Below are positions 40,633 through 50,598 of a stretch of 64,000 nucleotides of DNA, piece by piece; the first letter of the stretch is position 1; each line of letters starts with the position of its first letter. The DNA is taken from positions 186,001-250,000 of the forward strand of contig NZ_CP092832.1 of assembly GCF_022532105.1 (NCBI RefSeq). Reading direction: 5' to 3'. The notes beneath the pieces are model-generated. The model had not been told where the DNA came from and did no database searches. It worked only from the letters and a program-made list of their open reading frames with translations. Source of the DNA: Flavobacterium sp. HJ-32-4. Lineage in GTDB: Bacteria; Bacteroidota; Bacteroidia; Flavobacteriales; Flavobacteriaceae. The position numbers were made by a program, and so were the translations under genes.

Positions 40633-43473
40633 TTACTGCCGAACAAGTCGCACCGTTTTCTGGCGACTGCCCTGGCTGATTTTTACAAGGTATACCCCGT
40701 TTGGAAGGTCTCCTATCTGATAGGTATCACCCATAGCCGTGCGCGGGAACGATTTCACGCGTTGGCCGGTGATGCTGAACACTTCTACGCCGTCGGCATC
40801 CGTATTGATTTGGAATGACCCGGACGATGGGTTGGGATACAGCATGACGTTCTCCATGGTATCGAACTCTTCCTGGCCCAATGTCGCGAGCTGGTTACCG
40901 TAGATACGGAACTCACCTGCCGGCACTGAAATCGTGGCGGTGGTATTGGTGACGTTCATAGACGTGTTGTCCATCAGGTTGTACCAGGTGCCGGCATACG
41001 GGAAACTCGGGTTGATGTTCTGGGCGGCTACCGAGAAGTTTGCGATAATCACGACATTTTTCAACTGGTTGGCCGGCAATGCATTATTATAGACGTAGAT
41101 GCGCTGACGAATGTTGTTACCATCAGGGCTTATAGCATAATCCCCTTCGAACACCGGCTCGTTGATCTTCATATTGATCATCTTTGACCAGTTATTGTAT
41201 ACCGCGAGACGGGCCGGAACACCTAACCAGTTGTTGGTCCATTGCTCCTGTGGCTTGGTCGACAGTTTACAGTCACCCGCGGTTGGATCCGATTCGGTAT
41301 TCACCGTACCGTTCGTACAGGTGTAGATGGAATCGTCATATCCAAGCTCGGCAAAGTGCCAGATCATTTTAGGTCCGGGAACCAAAAGTGATACCGCGCC
41401 CAGTGTTGACATCCGCGTAAGCGAATTGTTCAGGTTGTTGAGCGGTGACACACCATTTGAGTTACCAAAGGTCATCGCGCCATAGACCATACGGTCTTTG
41501 TCGTGGCTCTCTGGATATCCGATAAGACGCTTAGCGGTAAAACCGCGCGATACGTTGCCCATACGCGAGATATCGCCGTCTTGCGAATAGCCTTTCATCA
41601 ACTGCGAATATTGGTAAGTCATTTCACCCCACATCATTACCCCTTTGCTTGGCGTCTCGTTAAGGCGGTAGTTCGCCCACTGCTGCTCTTCGTTATCGGT
41701 ACCGAGGTGTTCGAAAATCGCGAAGTGCGTCGGGTCAAGCTGCCACGAATAGTCAGCATACTCTTTCAACACCGCAACACGATCAGCCTGATAGGCGTTG
41801 GTACACGTGTCATCGCCTCCGGAACAGTTCTGGGTGAAGCCTTTCGTAAGGTCCCAACGGAAGCCGTCGATATGAAATTCTTCGATCCATTGTTTGATGA
41901 CGCGTTTGACGTAGGTCTTGGTCAAGGCAGACGAGTGGTTGAAGTCAGACCCTACGCTGTAAGAGTGTTTCGCAAACTCGTTGAAATACGGGTTGTCGGC
42001 CGCAGGGTCTCCCCATCCGTCGCCATCGGGATCTTTCATCCACATACGTACCATTGGGTTACGTCCAAAGGCGTGGTTGAGCGCAACGTCAAGGATGACT
42101 GCGATACCGTTTTGGTGACAGAGGTCGATGAACTCTTTGAATTTTGTCGCAGAGCCATAGAACTTATCGAGTGCCATGTGGAACGAAGTGTTGTATCCCC
42201 AGCTTTCGTTGCCTTCGAACTCCATTACCGGCATCAACTGAATTGCATTGATTTTCAAGTTCTTAAAGTACTCGATACGATCAATCAGGTTTTGGTAGGA
42301 ACGATCTGCATCAAAATCGCGCACCAACACTTCATATACAATCAGGTCGTCTTTCTTCGGTTTTGTGAAGTTGGTTACCTGCCAGTTATATGGCGTTTGT
42401 CCGGTTTGCAGAACGGTCACATCGCGGCTTTGTCCGGCCGGCATAACCGGCATATTCGGATAATTGGCTGCCGGGATATACGGATCATCATACGGATTTA
42501 CGACCAATGTCGAGTAGGGATCGGCGGTTTTCACCAACGCCGGTGAATTGGTCGTTGGTGTGGTATCCACCACCCAATACTGGTAATAATTGTAGGCATT
42601 GGGGGTAAGTCCGTTCAACTCGATCCAGAACTTCTGGGTCGACGGATCGCGTTTCATCGCATAGGACGTGTCAGGCTGCCAGTTGTTAAAATTTCCGGCT
42701 ACATAAACGAAATCCTTTCCCGGAGCGGTAAGCACCAACCAGGCTTTCGTGTTGTCGACATCGCTGTAGGTGATTCCATCTTCCATAGCGGTCGGCATTG
42801 CCTGCGACACGGTTCCCGGGTTCACGACCACCGCGAACTGACGGGAGAACGTGGTAACGCCCTGCGTAATTTGGAGGTCGTAGTTTTTATTGGTGGTAAT
42901 GTTGGAATCGGTATAACTGAAGGTAGCGCCGTTTGACGTATAAATACTGGTTCCGTTGGCCAACAGGTTATACGATGCGTTTCCGTTAGTGTTGTTCGCC
43001 GTAATAGCGAGGCTTCCACCTGAATTCACAATGGTCGTGCTGTTAAGTGCCGGAGCCGTTAAAGTTGCCTGGAACGCACCTATGTTGACGAAATAGTCTG
43101 TGGTTTGCTGGCCACCTGTATCCGAGCGGAACACGACACAAATCTGTGTAAGAGCCGCAGAGTTGGATACACCAAAATAGGTGTAAAGATCCGGAGTGAT
43201 AGTCAGACTGTAGGTCGTACCGGACACCAATGTAAGGGCCGGTTGTGTGGTATTATTCCCCCAGCTCCCCTTTACGTTCTGCCAGGTAGCATTATTGACG
43301 GTCACACCCATGTGTGCATAGATGGTGCCGTTATAGGTCGCCAAACCCGTACCCGCCTTATTGAAGAATAGGGTAACTGCCTGGTTGGCCTCAGGCGGAG
43401 AGGGAGTGGTAGTGATTTGCGCCGAAACACAAAAGCCAAACATAATTGCAAACAGCAATACAACTTTTTTCAT
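40633..43473 (-). CDS. Secreted alpha-amylase (GH13) with type A T9SS sorting domain
   Basis: This 946-residue secreted enzyme cuts starch or maltodextrin outside the cell. It has a signal peptide (KKVVLLFAIMFGFCVSAQ), an N-terminal region of beta-sandwich modules (two or more, about 20-260, of CBM or E-set type), an E-set/GH13-linked module (FVYVAGNFNNWQPDTSY), the GH13 barrel and a C-terminal type A sorting domain (YPNPSSGSFQI, PNGVYLVKIS, ending KTVRLVRQ). Catalytic residues are D541 in DGFRWD, E588 in FEHLG and D658 in ESHDKD. It is last in the susCDE operon; a hairpin precedes it, so its level may differ from the upstream genes. The longer start at 43506 is inside that hairpin region, so 43473 is used. 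Confidence 0.93.
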   Translation of the reverse strand: MKKVVLLFAIMFGFCVSAQITTTPSPPEANQAVTLFFNKAGTGLATYNGTIYAHMGVTVNNATWQNVKGSWGNNTTQPALTLVSGTTYSLTITPDLYTYFGVSNSAALTQICVVFRSDTGGQQTTDYFVNIGAFQATLTAPALNSTTIVNSGGSLAITANNTNGNASYNLLANGTSIYTSNGATFSYTDSNITTNKNYDLQITQGVTTFSRQFAVVVNPGTVSQAMPTAMEDGITYSDVDNTKAWLVLTAPGKDFVYVAGNFNNWQPDTSYAMKRDPSTQKFWIELNGLTPNAYNYYQYWVVDTTPTTNSPALVKTADPYSTLVVNPYDDPYIPAANYPNMPVMPAGQSRDVTVLQTGQTPYNWQVTNFTKPKKDDLIVYEVLVRDFDADRSYQNLIDRIEYFKNLKINAIQLMPVMEFEGNESWGYNTSFHMALDKFYGSATKFKEFIDLCHQNGIAVILDVALNHAFGRNPMVRMWMKDPDGDGWGDPAADNPYFNEFAKHSYSVGSDFNHSSALTKTYVKRVIKQWIEEFHIDGFRWDLTKGFTQNCSGGDDTCTNAYQADRVAVLKEYADYSWQLDPTHFAIFEHLGTDNEEQQWANYRLNETPSKGVMMWGEMTYQYSQLMKGYSQDGDISRMGNVSRGFTAKRLIGYPESHDKDRMVYGAMTFGNSNGVSPLNNLNNSLTRMSTLGAVSLLVPGPKMIWHFAELGYDDSIYTCTNGTVNTESDPTAGDCKLSTKPQEQWTNNWLGVPARLAVYNNWSKMINMKINEPVFEGDYAISPDGNNIRQRIYVYNNALPANQLKNVVIIANFSVAAQNINPSFPYAGTWYNLMDNTSMNVTNTTATISVPAGEFRIYGNQLATLGQEEFDTMENVMLYPNPSSGSFQINTDADGVEVFSITGQRVKSFPRTAMGDTYQIGDLPNGVYLVKISQGSRQKTVRLVRQ

Positions 43474-43488
43474 AGCCTGGATTAATGG

Positions 43489-43517
43489 AAAAAAAGGGCT
43501 TTGCAAGCAAAGCCCTT
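43489..43517 (-). terminator. Hairpin with T run between susE and the amylase gene
   Basis: AAGGGCTTTGC and GCAAAGCCCTT form an 11-bp perfect stem with a 2-nt loop, followed on the minus strand by seven T. It is probably a partial terminator or mRNA-processing site inside the operon. Confidence 0.8.
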
Positions 43518-43537
43518 CCTTATGTTTAAAATGTTTC

Positions 43538-44590
43538 TTAGTTCGCAGTCAGCGTGTACGAATACTTGCGTGGGTTACTAAGGTCAAGAACGACATGGTA
43601 AGAACCACCTGCACCTACTGAGAGGTTTGGACCGTCATAGTTCATAGAACCATCTTCATCCGGATCGCCGCCGAGGTTGATAGTCCAAGCATTGTTCGCA
43701 CGGAACTTGAACTCGCCTGCAGAAAGCGTAACGTCACCCTCCCAGGTTTTGTTAGTGGAGTTGTACGTCAACGCTGTACTGGCATCCCATCCACCTGGTG
43801 TAGCGGCACCTACGATGCCCCAGGTTGTTGGCTCAACAGAATACACGAGGGTCGTGGTGTTGGCACGTACGCGGTAGTAACCGGCAGCAGCGCTACAATC
43901 AGACTCACCTGATTCAACGAGTGCATTAGAGAACGAACCGTCATCACCCCAATCCGTGTTACCCCAGTTGAAGTTTCCAGCTGGATCAGGCGCTACGAAT
44001 TTGAAACCACCGTCAAGCCAGATATAACCTTCGTAATCGGTTTCACCGAAAGCAGAAGCAGCGATACGTGGTGCTGTTGGCGGATTCCATCCCTGGTGGT
44101 TACCCGGAACGGCCAGCTTAGGAAGATCCGTAGAGTAAGGTGTCACCAGATAGGTGATTACATTTGAATAGTGCGGCATTTCGTCGTTACTTCCGATAGA
44201 CGATTTGATACGTACTTCAAGACCGCCTTGGGTAAATGGTGTCAAACCTGCACCTACGGCTGCGCCATTCAGAGCATCAGACGTTACAGTAGCGTAGGTA
44301 TTGGTTGTTTGGGTCAATACGAGTGGCGTATCGAACTCATCCCCACTTTTGTCTACTTCGATGGTGTAGGTAACTTCGGTAGGAGTACCATAGTTCATGT
44401 CTTCCCATGTCAGGGAGAGACCTGGGTTCAACGGTGTCTCAGGGCTCAATACAGCGCCCTCACCTGACACAGGAGAGAGAATCTGGAATTCTCCTTCCGG
44501 TTCAACATATTTGAAATTGTCTTCACCTTCACAGCCAACCAGACTGGTGAAAAGGGCAGCAAAAGCAATCGATTTTACTATATTTTTCAT
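43538..44590 (-). CDS. susE: SusE-like outer-membrane starch-binding lipoprotein
   Basis: The 350-residue protein is a lipoprotein (signal peptide ending LFTSLVGC, lipid on the Cys at about residue 20). It has a SusE N-terminal Ig-like domain (FQILSPVSGEGAVLSPETPL split at its centre, TYTIEVDKSG) and C-terminal starch-binding domains of SusE/SusF type (IWLDGGFKFVAPDPAGNFNWG, GWDASTALTYN, GEFKFRANNAWTINLGG). SusE binds starch chains at the surface and, with SusD, gives them to SusC. At 350 residues it holds one Ig-like and probably two carbohydrate-binding domains. It follows susD by 22 bp. Confidence 0.9.
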   Translation of the reverse strand: MKNIVKSIAFAALFTSLVGCEGEDNFKYVEPEGEFQILSPVSGEGAVLSPETPLNPGLSLTWEDMNYGTPTEVTYTIEVDKSGDEFDTPLVLTQTTNTYATVTSDALNGAAVGAGLTPFTQGGLEVRIKSSIGSNDEMPHYSNVITYLVTPYSTDLPKLAVPGNHQGWNPPTAPRIAASAFGETDYEGYIWLDGGFKFVAPDPAGNFNWGNTDWGDDGSFSNALVESGESDCSAAAGYYRVRANTTTLVYSVEPTTWGIVGAATPGGWDASTALTYNSTNKTWEGDVTLSAGEFKFRANNAWTINLGGDPDEDGSMNYDGPNLSVGAGGSYHVVLDLSNPRKYSYTLTAN

Positions 44591-44612
44591 CTTTTAATTC
44601 GTTTATTTCTGA

Positions 44613-46208
44613 TTAATAACCTGTGTTTTGTGTCAAATTTGGATTTGAAGCGATTGACAACGCCGGAATAGGGAATACCTTGAAATTGTTGGAAATCGCA
44701 ATACCGTTCTGCCCATTCCCTTTCCAAGCCCAGTTGTAGCTGCCTCCGGTATATTTACCGAAACGGATAAGGTCCTGACGACGGTGGGCTTCCCAGTGAA
44801 GTTCGCGTGCACGCTCATCGAGGATGAAGTCGAGTGTCAACTCACCATCCGCGATGTTGGCAGCAGTAGAGCCATTATTGGCACGCTGACGCAGTTGGTT
44901 CACATAGTTGGTACCGGTTGCAATGGAAGCACCGGCAGCACCACGAACCGCGCACTCCGCATACATCAGGTAGGCATCTGCCAAGCGGAATACAGGGAAG
45001 TCAGTGTCAACGAAAGTACCACTTGTTCCTGGAACGCCGGTCGAGGAAATATTGCTGAATTTCGCCAGAATATAACCTTGGTCGCGATTGGCAATATCCG
45101 TAATCTCTACATCGCGAGAACCCGAAATAATCGTATTGCGCTCGTCATTAACGAAATCGTCTCCCTCAAACTTCTGCACCATCTGTTTGCGCAGACGAAG
45201 GGCGCCGCCCCATCCACCAACGCCAAACTGGCTTCCGTTCCCTTCGATAGAACCCACCTGACCATTGATGATGACCGTTGTAGCACCGTAGTTTTGCGTC
45301 ACCTGACCGTCAGCCTGTAGTCCGAAAATCACTTCAGTCGACGTGTTGTTGTCGGCCTTAAAGTTATCGAGGTAGTTCGCCTCAAGAGCGTAGGCAGAGC
45401 CCAAAATGCTGTTTAGTTGCGTAACGCAATCAGCATAACGATTCTCTCCGATATACACTTCAGCGTTGAGATACATCTTGGCCAGAATCATTTGTGCCAT
45501 GGTTTGGTCAACACGACCATATTCATTGGCACGACCTGGTTTCAGGTCCGGGATGACCGCATTCAGTTCGCTTTCAATATACGCAAACAGGGCCGCACGA
45601 TCATACTCAGGACCACGAATGTTAAGGGGGTCGGTTTCCGAGACGAACGGTGCTTTTCCAAACAGGTCCATCATTACATAGTACGCATAGGCACGCAACA
45701 CACGCGCTTCGTTACGATAGTCCTCGATCTCGGCTAGAAGAGCTGGGTCGTTGTGACCGCGACCGCTCACTTTCTCTGGAGTCGTTTGACGAAGGTACTC
45801 GTTTGCGATGGCCACTTCCGCCATGGTACGGCTGAACATTCCAATTAGGATTGGATTCTGATCGGTCCAAATGTTACGCTGAAGCTCGCGAACACCACCA
45901 TCATTCTCATAACTCCAGATTACCTCATCCGTGGTGAGGTCTTCCAGATACCATAAACATCGACCGAACTGCGAGGTACCCGCGTCTACCCCCTGCAAGA
46001 AGGAGGAGCCGGCGCCGGTTGTTCCGGTCAATGACAAGTTCCCATACACACCCGCCAAGCCTTGTTTATAGGCCGAGGGCGACGCGTAAAACGAGTCAGC
46101 AAGTGACGCATCGTCGTCTTTCGGCGACTGATCTAGGTCACTTGTACATGCCTGTAACGATAAAAGAGCCGTTGCAAGCAGAGTGATACTTAATTTCCAA
46201 TTTTTCAT
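44613..46208 (-). CDS. susD: SusD/RagB-family outer-membrane glycan-binding lipoprotein
   Basis: SusD caps the SusC transporter and captures oligosaccharides. The 531-residue lipoprotein starts with a signal peptide ending LLSLQACTSDLDQSP (Cys about 21) and shows the SusD helical TPR scaffold with YRNEARVLRAYAYYVMMDLFGKAPFV split by short spacers, AYLMYAECAVRGA, and the C-terminal LDERARELHWEAHRRQDLIRFGKY motif. It is close to the usual length. The gene sits 12 bp after susC and 22 bp before susE. The surrounding GH13, GH65 and beta-PGM genes indicate a maltodextrin or starch ligand. Confidence 0.95.
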   Translation of the reverse strand: MKNWKLSITLLATALLSLQACTSDLDQSPKDDDASLADSFYASPSAYKQGLAGVYGNLSLTGTTGAGSSFLQGVDAGTSQFGRCLWYLEDLTTDEVIWSYENDGGVRELQRNIWTDQNPILIGMFSRTMAEVAIANEYLRQTTPEKVSGRGHNDPALLAEIEDYRNEARVLRAYAYYVMMDLFGKAPFVSETDPLNIRGPEYDRAALFAYIESELNAVIPDLKPGRANEYGRVDQTMAQMILAKMYLNAEVYIGENRYADCVTQLNSILGSAYALEANYLDNFKADNNTSTEVIFGLQADGQVTQNYGATTVIINGQVGSIEGNGSQFGVGGWGGALRLRKQMVQKFEGDDFVNDERNTIISGSRDVEITDIANRDQGYILAKFSNISSTGVPGTSGTFVDTDFPVFRLADAYLMYAECAVRGAAGASIATGTNYVNQLRQRANNGSTAANIADGELTLDFILDERARELHWEAHRRQDLIRFGKYTGGSYNWAWKGNGQNGIAISNNFKVFPIPALSIASNPNLTQNTGY

Positions 46209-46220
46209 AATAACTTTTTT

Positions 46221-49169
46221 TTAGAATTTCACGTTTACTCCGAAAAGGAATGTACGCTGGCGCGGATACGTTGTTTTATCAACGCCATTGTTTGTGATCT
46301 CCGGGTCCAGACCGCTGTACTTGGTAAGCAAAAACGCATTTTGCACACCGGCTGAAAGTCGGAGAGAAGCTTTTTTATCGAGCCATTCAGGGAATGTATA
46401 CCCAACGGTAATGTTATCCATCCTCAGGAAGGATCCGTCTTCGATCCAAATATCCGAAAGCACTACGTTTGAGGTATTGATAAAGCCATATTGCGGCGTT
46501 ACTGAAGGCACATTCACCGCCGCAGTTCCCGAATCAATCAGAGACAACTGGGCATTACCCGCCTGATAGGCGTTGAACACATGCGATCCAAGACTTGCAC
46601 GCATGTTAAACGAGAAGTCGAGGTTACCCCAATTGATGGTAGATGCCAAACCAAGTGTCAAGTCCGGATCAGGGTTGTGGTAAATGTAGCGGTCTTGGTC
46701 GTTGATAACATTATCTCCATTCAGGTCAGCATAAGCACCCTCGATTGGCTTGTTGTTGTTGTCATACAATTGCTTGAAAACGTAGTAAGAGAAAGGCGCA
46801 AAACCTTCGCTGTGCAGGTTAAGTTGTGTTCCTGTACCTGCGATATTCTCACCGATACGGATGTCTGTGTTATAGATGAGTTCATCGATTTTACGATCGA
46901 AGGAAGTGGCGTTGAAATTCACGTTCCAGTTAAACTTCTCTTTTCTAATTACGTCGGCACTTACCTGTAGTTCGAGACCTCTCGTGGTGAAGCTACCCAC
47001 ATTCTGGAAGATCCGGTTTGAAAAGTTACCCCCGTCTGCAACAGCCGCCTCAACGAGTAGGTCACTACTTTTCTTGTAGAAACCTTCAATACTTCCCGAA
47101 ATACGGTTGTCGTAAAAACCGAAATCGATACCTACGTTGGCGGTAGCCGTTTCCTCCCATTTGAGGTTCGGGTTGTAGGCAGAAGGAATCACGATTGGAA
47201 GCGCTGTATCTCCCATGATGTATTGTGAATAGGTATCACCGGTATTGATAAAAAGGATCGCTTTGTCAGCCGGGATGTCCTGTTGCCCTGAAATACCATA
47301 GCCTACCCGAAGTTTTAGTTCTGACAGCGTATTGTTGTCTTTAAAGAACTCATTCTTCAGTCTCCATGCTAATGAAGCCGCCGGAAAGAAACCCCATTGA
47401 TTGGCACCTGCGAAACGGGAAGATCCATCGTAACGACCGGTGAAGGTTAGTAGGTACTTATCTTTATAGTTAAGGTTGGCACGTCCGAAGAAACCAATCA
47501 ACACCTGATCAGTGTCAGTAGCGGTATCCGGCGTCGTCAGTGGATCATATGTCGGCGACAGTTCATTGCCAGAGGTGAATTTAGATCTCTGGAATTTCTG
47601 GTAGGAATAACCAGCCGTAAGATCGAGATTCAGGTCGCCGATACCTTTGACATAGTTAAAATACATGTCAAGCAATTTGTTGCGGCGCATTTCCTCTTCC
47701 CTTGAACGGTTACCAACTGGAATGTTTCCATTATTGTCAGCGCTCGCAGCAGTCAGAGGAAGTCTGAGTCTGCGCTCACCGTTGGCCTCATCGAAACCGA
47801 TGTTTGCAACGAAACGGAGCTCAGGCAAGAAATGGAATTTATAATCTAACTCAATATTTCCGAGAAAACGGTCATTCGAACCATTGTCATTGCGTTGAAG
47901 CAATTGTGCCACAGGGTTACGTGGCGCAAGATTGTCGATTTTGTTGATAAGGCCGTTTGAACCCAGAACCGCATATTCATTGAACCCGTCAAAAAATGAA
48001 GTCGGGTCATATACAGGCTGTGTAGGATCAAAGCGAAGCGCATTACCTTCCACCGCTTCAGTAAAACGGTTTCTTTCACGGCTGAACGACGCATTCACGC
48101 GCACCTTTAAATGATCATCCAGGAATGTAGGATTCATTGCGATGTTTCCAGACGAACGCTGGAAAACGTTGGTCAGACGAAGACCTTCCTGATACGTGTT
48201 GTTTAAGGTCAAACGAGTAGGAATACGCTTGAAAAGTGTGCCTGAAACAGTCAGGTTGTTGTCTACTAAATCCGTATTGCGGTAAATAGCATCCTGCCAA
48301 TCGGTATTGGCCGTACCCAGTCGATTAAGCACTCCTGTGTTTCCAGCATAGCGCTCATTGACAAGGGCCCGGAACTGATCGGCGTTCAACACATCAACTT
48401 TGTCCATTAAGGTACCATATCCGTATTGGAAATTGTATTCCACCCGAACATCTTTACCCCCTTTTTTAGTCGTGATGATGATGACACCGTTAGAGGCACG
48501 CGAACCGAAGATCGCTGTTGCTGAAGCATCTTTCAAAACGGTAATGGACTCAACCGTGTTTGGGTTAAGTGATGCCAGGAAAGACGTTGAACCCGTTACA
48601 GAGTCATTGGTGATCGGCAATCCGTCTACCACGATCAACGGGTCATTTTTGGCAAAAAGTGACGAACCTCCGCGAATCCGAATCTCGGAGCCAGAGCCCG
48701 GAGCACCACTTGTATTGATGGTCAGACCGGCCACCTTACCATTAAGGAGGTTCTCAGTTGTCACGATGGCACCTTTGTTGAAGTCTTTGGCCGTGACGGT
48801 CGTAACGGAGCCCGTGACGTCCTTCTTGCGGGTGGTACCGTACCCCACCTGCACCACGACTTCCTGAAGCTGTGATGCCTCTTCAGCCAGCGCAAACGAA
48901 AGGGTTTTCTGGCCATTGTAGGTCACGGTTTGTTGTGTGAATCCGATTGATGACACGACGATGACATCGCCTTTTTTCACGCCGTTGAGCGTAAATTTAC
49001 CGTCGATGTCGGAAGAGGTGCCATTACTGGAACCCTGCACAACGATGCTGGCACCCGGCAACGGCAGGCCACTAGCCTGTTCGGTCACCGTTCCGGAAAC
49101 CGACTGGGCCAGCATGCTCGCTGGGAGTAACAGCAGAAAAATGAACAACTTAGTGTAAATTGTTTTCAT
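46221..49169 (-). CDS. susC: SusC/RagA-family TonB-linked outer-membrane transporter
   Basis: SusC imports oligosaccharides through the outer membrane using TonB energy. The 982-residue protein has a signal peptide (FIFLLLLPASMLAQ), a CarboxypepD_reg-like domain (SGLPLPGASIVVQGSSNGT, DGKFTLNGVKKGDVIVVSSIGF), the linker QEVVVQVGYGTTRKKDVTGSV, a plug domain (GKVAGLTINTSGAPGSGSEIRIRGGSSL in part, ITVLKDASATAIFGSRASNGVIIITTKKG in part) and a 22-strand barrel ending RQRTFLFGVNVKF. It leads the susC-susD-susE-amylase operon, leftward from the shared control region with the LacI gene. Confidence 0.96.
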   Translation of the reverse strand: MKTIYTKLFIFLLLLPASMLAQSVSGTVTEQASGLPLPGASIVVQGSSNGTSSDIDGKFTLNGVKKGDVIVVSSIGFTQQTVTYNGQKTLSFALAEEASQLQEVVVQVGYGTTRKKDVTGSVTTVTAKDFNKGAIVTTENLLNGKVAGLTINTSGAPGSGSEIRIRGGSSLFAKNDPLIVVDGLPITNDSVTGSTSFLASLNPNTVESITVLKDASATAIFGSRASNGVIIITTKKGGKDVRVEYNFQYGYGTLMDKVDVLNADQFRALVNERYAGNTGVLNRLGTANTDWQDAIYRNTDLVDNNLTVSGTLFKRIPTRLTLNNTYQEGLRLTNVFQRSSGNIAMNPTFLDDHLKVRVNASFSRERNRFTEAVEGNALRFDPTQPVYDPTSFFDGFNEYAVLGSNGLINKIDNLAPRNPVAQLLQRNDNGSNDRFLGNIELDYKFHFLPELRFVANIGFDEANGERRLRLPLTAASADNNGNIPVGNRSREEEMRRNKLLDMYFNYVKGIGDLNLDLTAGYSYQKFQRSKFTSGNELSPTYDPLTTPDTATDTDQVLIGFFGRANLNYKDKYLLTFTGRYDGSSRFAGANQWGFFPAASLAWRLKNEFFKDNNTLSELKLRVGYGISGQQDIPADKAILFINTGDTYSQYIMGDTALPIVIPSAYNPNLKWEETATANVGIDFGFYDNRISGSIEGFYKKSSDLLVEAAVADGGNFSNRIFQNVGSFTTRGLELQVSADVIRKEKFNWNVNFNATSFDRKIDELIYNTDIRIGENIAGTGTQLNLHSEGFAPFSYYVFKQLYDNNNKPIEGAYADLNGDNVINDQDRYIYHNPDPDLTLGLASTINWGNLDFSFNMRASLGSHVFNAYQAGNAQLSLIDSGTAAVNVPSVTPQYGFINTSNVVLSDIWIEDGSFLRMDNITVGYTFPEWLDKKASLRLSAGVQNAFLLTKYSGLDPEITNNGVDKTTYPRQRTFLFGVNVKF

Positions 49170-49279
49170 ACATCTGTTTAGGTTAAAATTGAGTTAGTTA
49201 GCGTGTAATCGCTGCTTCGAACGTGTTAAAAGTATGTAAATAAACGGTTAGCTCGGCGGAGGCCTTTCGAAAACAGAAT

Positions 49280-49293
49280 CGCAAACGTTTTCG
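49280..49293. promoter_or_regulatory. LacI-family operator candidate in the susC-lacI control region
   Basis: CGCAAACGTTTTCG is a 14-bp palindrome with one mismatched pair around the central CG, the typical shape of LacI/PurR/CcpA-type operators. It lies 110 bp upstream of susC and 105 bp upstream of the divergent LacI-family gene, so the regulator likely controls susC and itself. A 7-of-8 -7 box (TACTTTTA on the minus strand, plus coordinates 49227-49234) lies between it and susC. Confidence 0.6.
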
Positions 49294-49398
49294 TGTTGAA
49301 AACTTTCACGCCTACCTACAAATTTAGCCTAATCCTTACGGGATGTAAAAATAAAAAACACTATAATTACGAAATTAAAAATTACATGGTTTTCATCT

Positions 49399-50436
49399 AT
49401 GAAAAGAAAGGTCACGCTTAAACAAATTGCAAAAGAACTGGATGTCTCGATTTCTACCGTTTCAAAATCGCTTCGTGACAGCGCGGAAATCAGCGAGGAC
49501 ACCCGCCTGAAGGTGCAGGCCTTCGCCAAACTGTACAATTACAAACCCAATAATATCGCGCTCAGCCTTAAAAATCGCAAGACAAAAACCATCGGCGTCA
49601 TCATCCCGGAAATCGTCCATCATTTCTTCGCCACGGTCATCAGCGGGATCGAGCAAATGGCAAATGAATCCGGCTACAGCGTCGTGGTGTGTCTTTCCAA
49701 CGAATCCTTCGATAAGGAAGTCCTTAACATGGAAATGCTCGCCAACGGCAGCACTGACGGTTTCATCATGTCATTGTCAAAGGAAACGCAACTCAAAGGC
49801 GACTTCCACCACATCAACGAGGCCATTAGCCAGGGCATGCCGGTCGTAATGTTTGACCGTGTCACGAACGACGTCCTTTGCGATAAAGTCATCATCGACG
49901 ACAAACTGGCGGCCTACGAAGCCGTCGTCTCCCTGGTGAAGATGGGGAAACGAAAAATCGCGCTCCTTTCCACAGTAGATTACGTAAGTGTCGGAAAGTT
50001 GCGTACCGAAGGCTACACCAAAGCGATCCGCGACAACGACCTTCCGCTTGACGAGGCACTGATTGTCCGGATTGGCGATGAGAGCGAGCTGGAATCGAAG
50101 GTGTCGGCTTTACTCGAAGACCGCAGTATTGATGCGGTGTTGGCGGTCAATGAACTCTATGCCGTTACGACGATAAAACTGGCGCGGGAAGCCGGACTTC
50201 AGGTACCCAATGACCTCTCCGTCATTGCTTTTACGGATGGGATCATTTCCCAATACTCTACCCCCACCATTTCCACTGTGAGCCAGAACGGCATCAAAAT
50301 GGGCGAGAAAGCCGCCCGTATGCTGATTGAGCGACTCGAGGCCGAAGAACTCGGCGTGGAGGAAGAGGAACAATACCGTACGGAGGTCATTGACACCCAA
50401 CTCATCGAACGCGAGTCAACGTCCGTAAGCGTATAA
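49399..50436 (+). CDS. LacI-family transcriptional regulator of maltodextrin use
   Basis: The 345-residue protein has an N-terminal LacI helix-turn-helix (TLKQIAKELDVSISTVSKSL, about 5-26) and a hinge, then a periplasmic-binding-like sensor domain (NNIALSLKNRKTKTIGVIIPE in part, PVVMFDRVTNDV, YTKAIRDND, VIAFTDG, STPTISTVSQNGIKMGE). It is divergent from susC and upstream of the transporter, phosphorylase and amylase genes, so it is the likely regulator of the whole locus. In other Flavobacteriia such a LacI protein replaces the SusR-type regulator of Bacteroides. The 162-bp gap to the MFS gene has no gene; a 7-of-8 -7 box TATATTTA lies at 50498-50505. Confidence 0.92.
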   Translation: MKRKVTLKQIAKELDVSISTVSKSLRDSAEISEDTRLKVQAFAKLYNYKPNNIALSLKNRKTKTIGVIIPEIVHHFFATVISGIEQMANESGYSVVVCLSNESFDKEVLNMEMLANGSTDGFIMSLSKETQLKGDFHHINEAISQGMPVVMFDRVTNDVLCDKVIIDDKLAAYEAVVSLVKMGKRKIALLSTVDYVSVGKLRTEGYTKAIRDNDLPLDEALIVRIGDESELESKVSALLEDRSIDAVLAVNELYAVTTIKLAREAGLQVPNDLSVIAFTDGIISQYSTPTISTVSQNGIKMGEKAARMLIERLEAEELGVEEEEQYRTEVIDTQLIERESTSVSV

Positions 50437-50598
50437 CGCAGCACCCCGTCGGTCTCTTAAATTTCGGGTCGAACCATCGACTTTGAAATTATTCCGCTAT
50501 ATTTACCGCCTGATTCATCAGAACTTGTAGTCCTGCTTCGAACACAAACTCAAGTTTTGATAAGCAACACGCTTATCGTAACGCCTTTAAATTACGAT

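Noticed and set aside
41503..42546. Plus-strand 347-codon open frame antisense to the amylase gene
   Set aside because: Frame follows from codon use of the GH13 gene on the other strand; no signal, domain or start context supports it.
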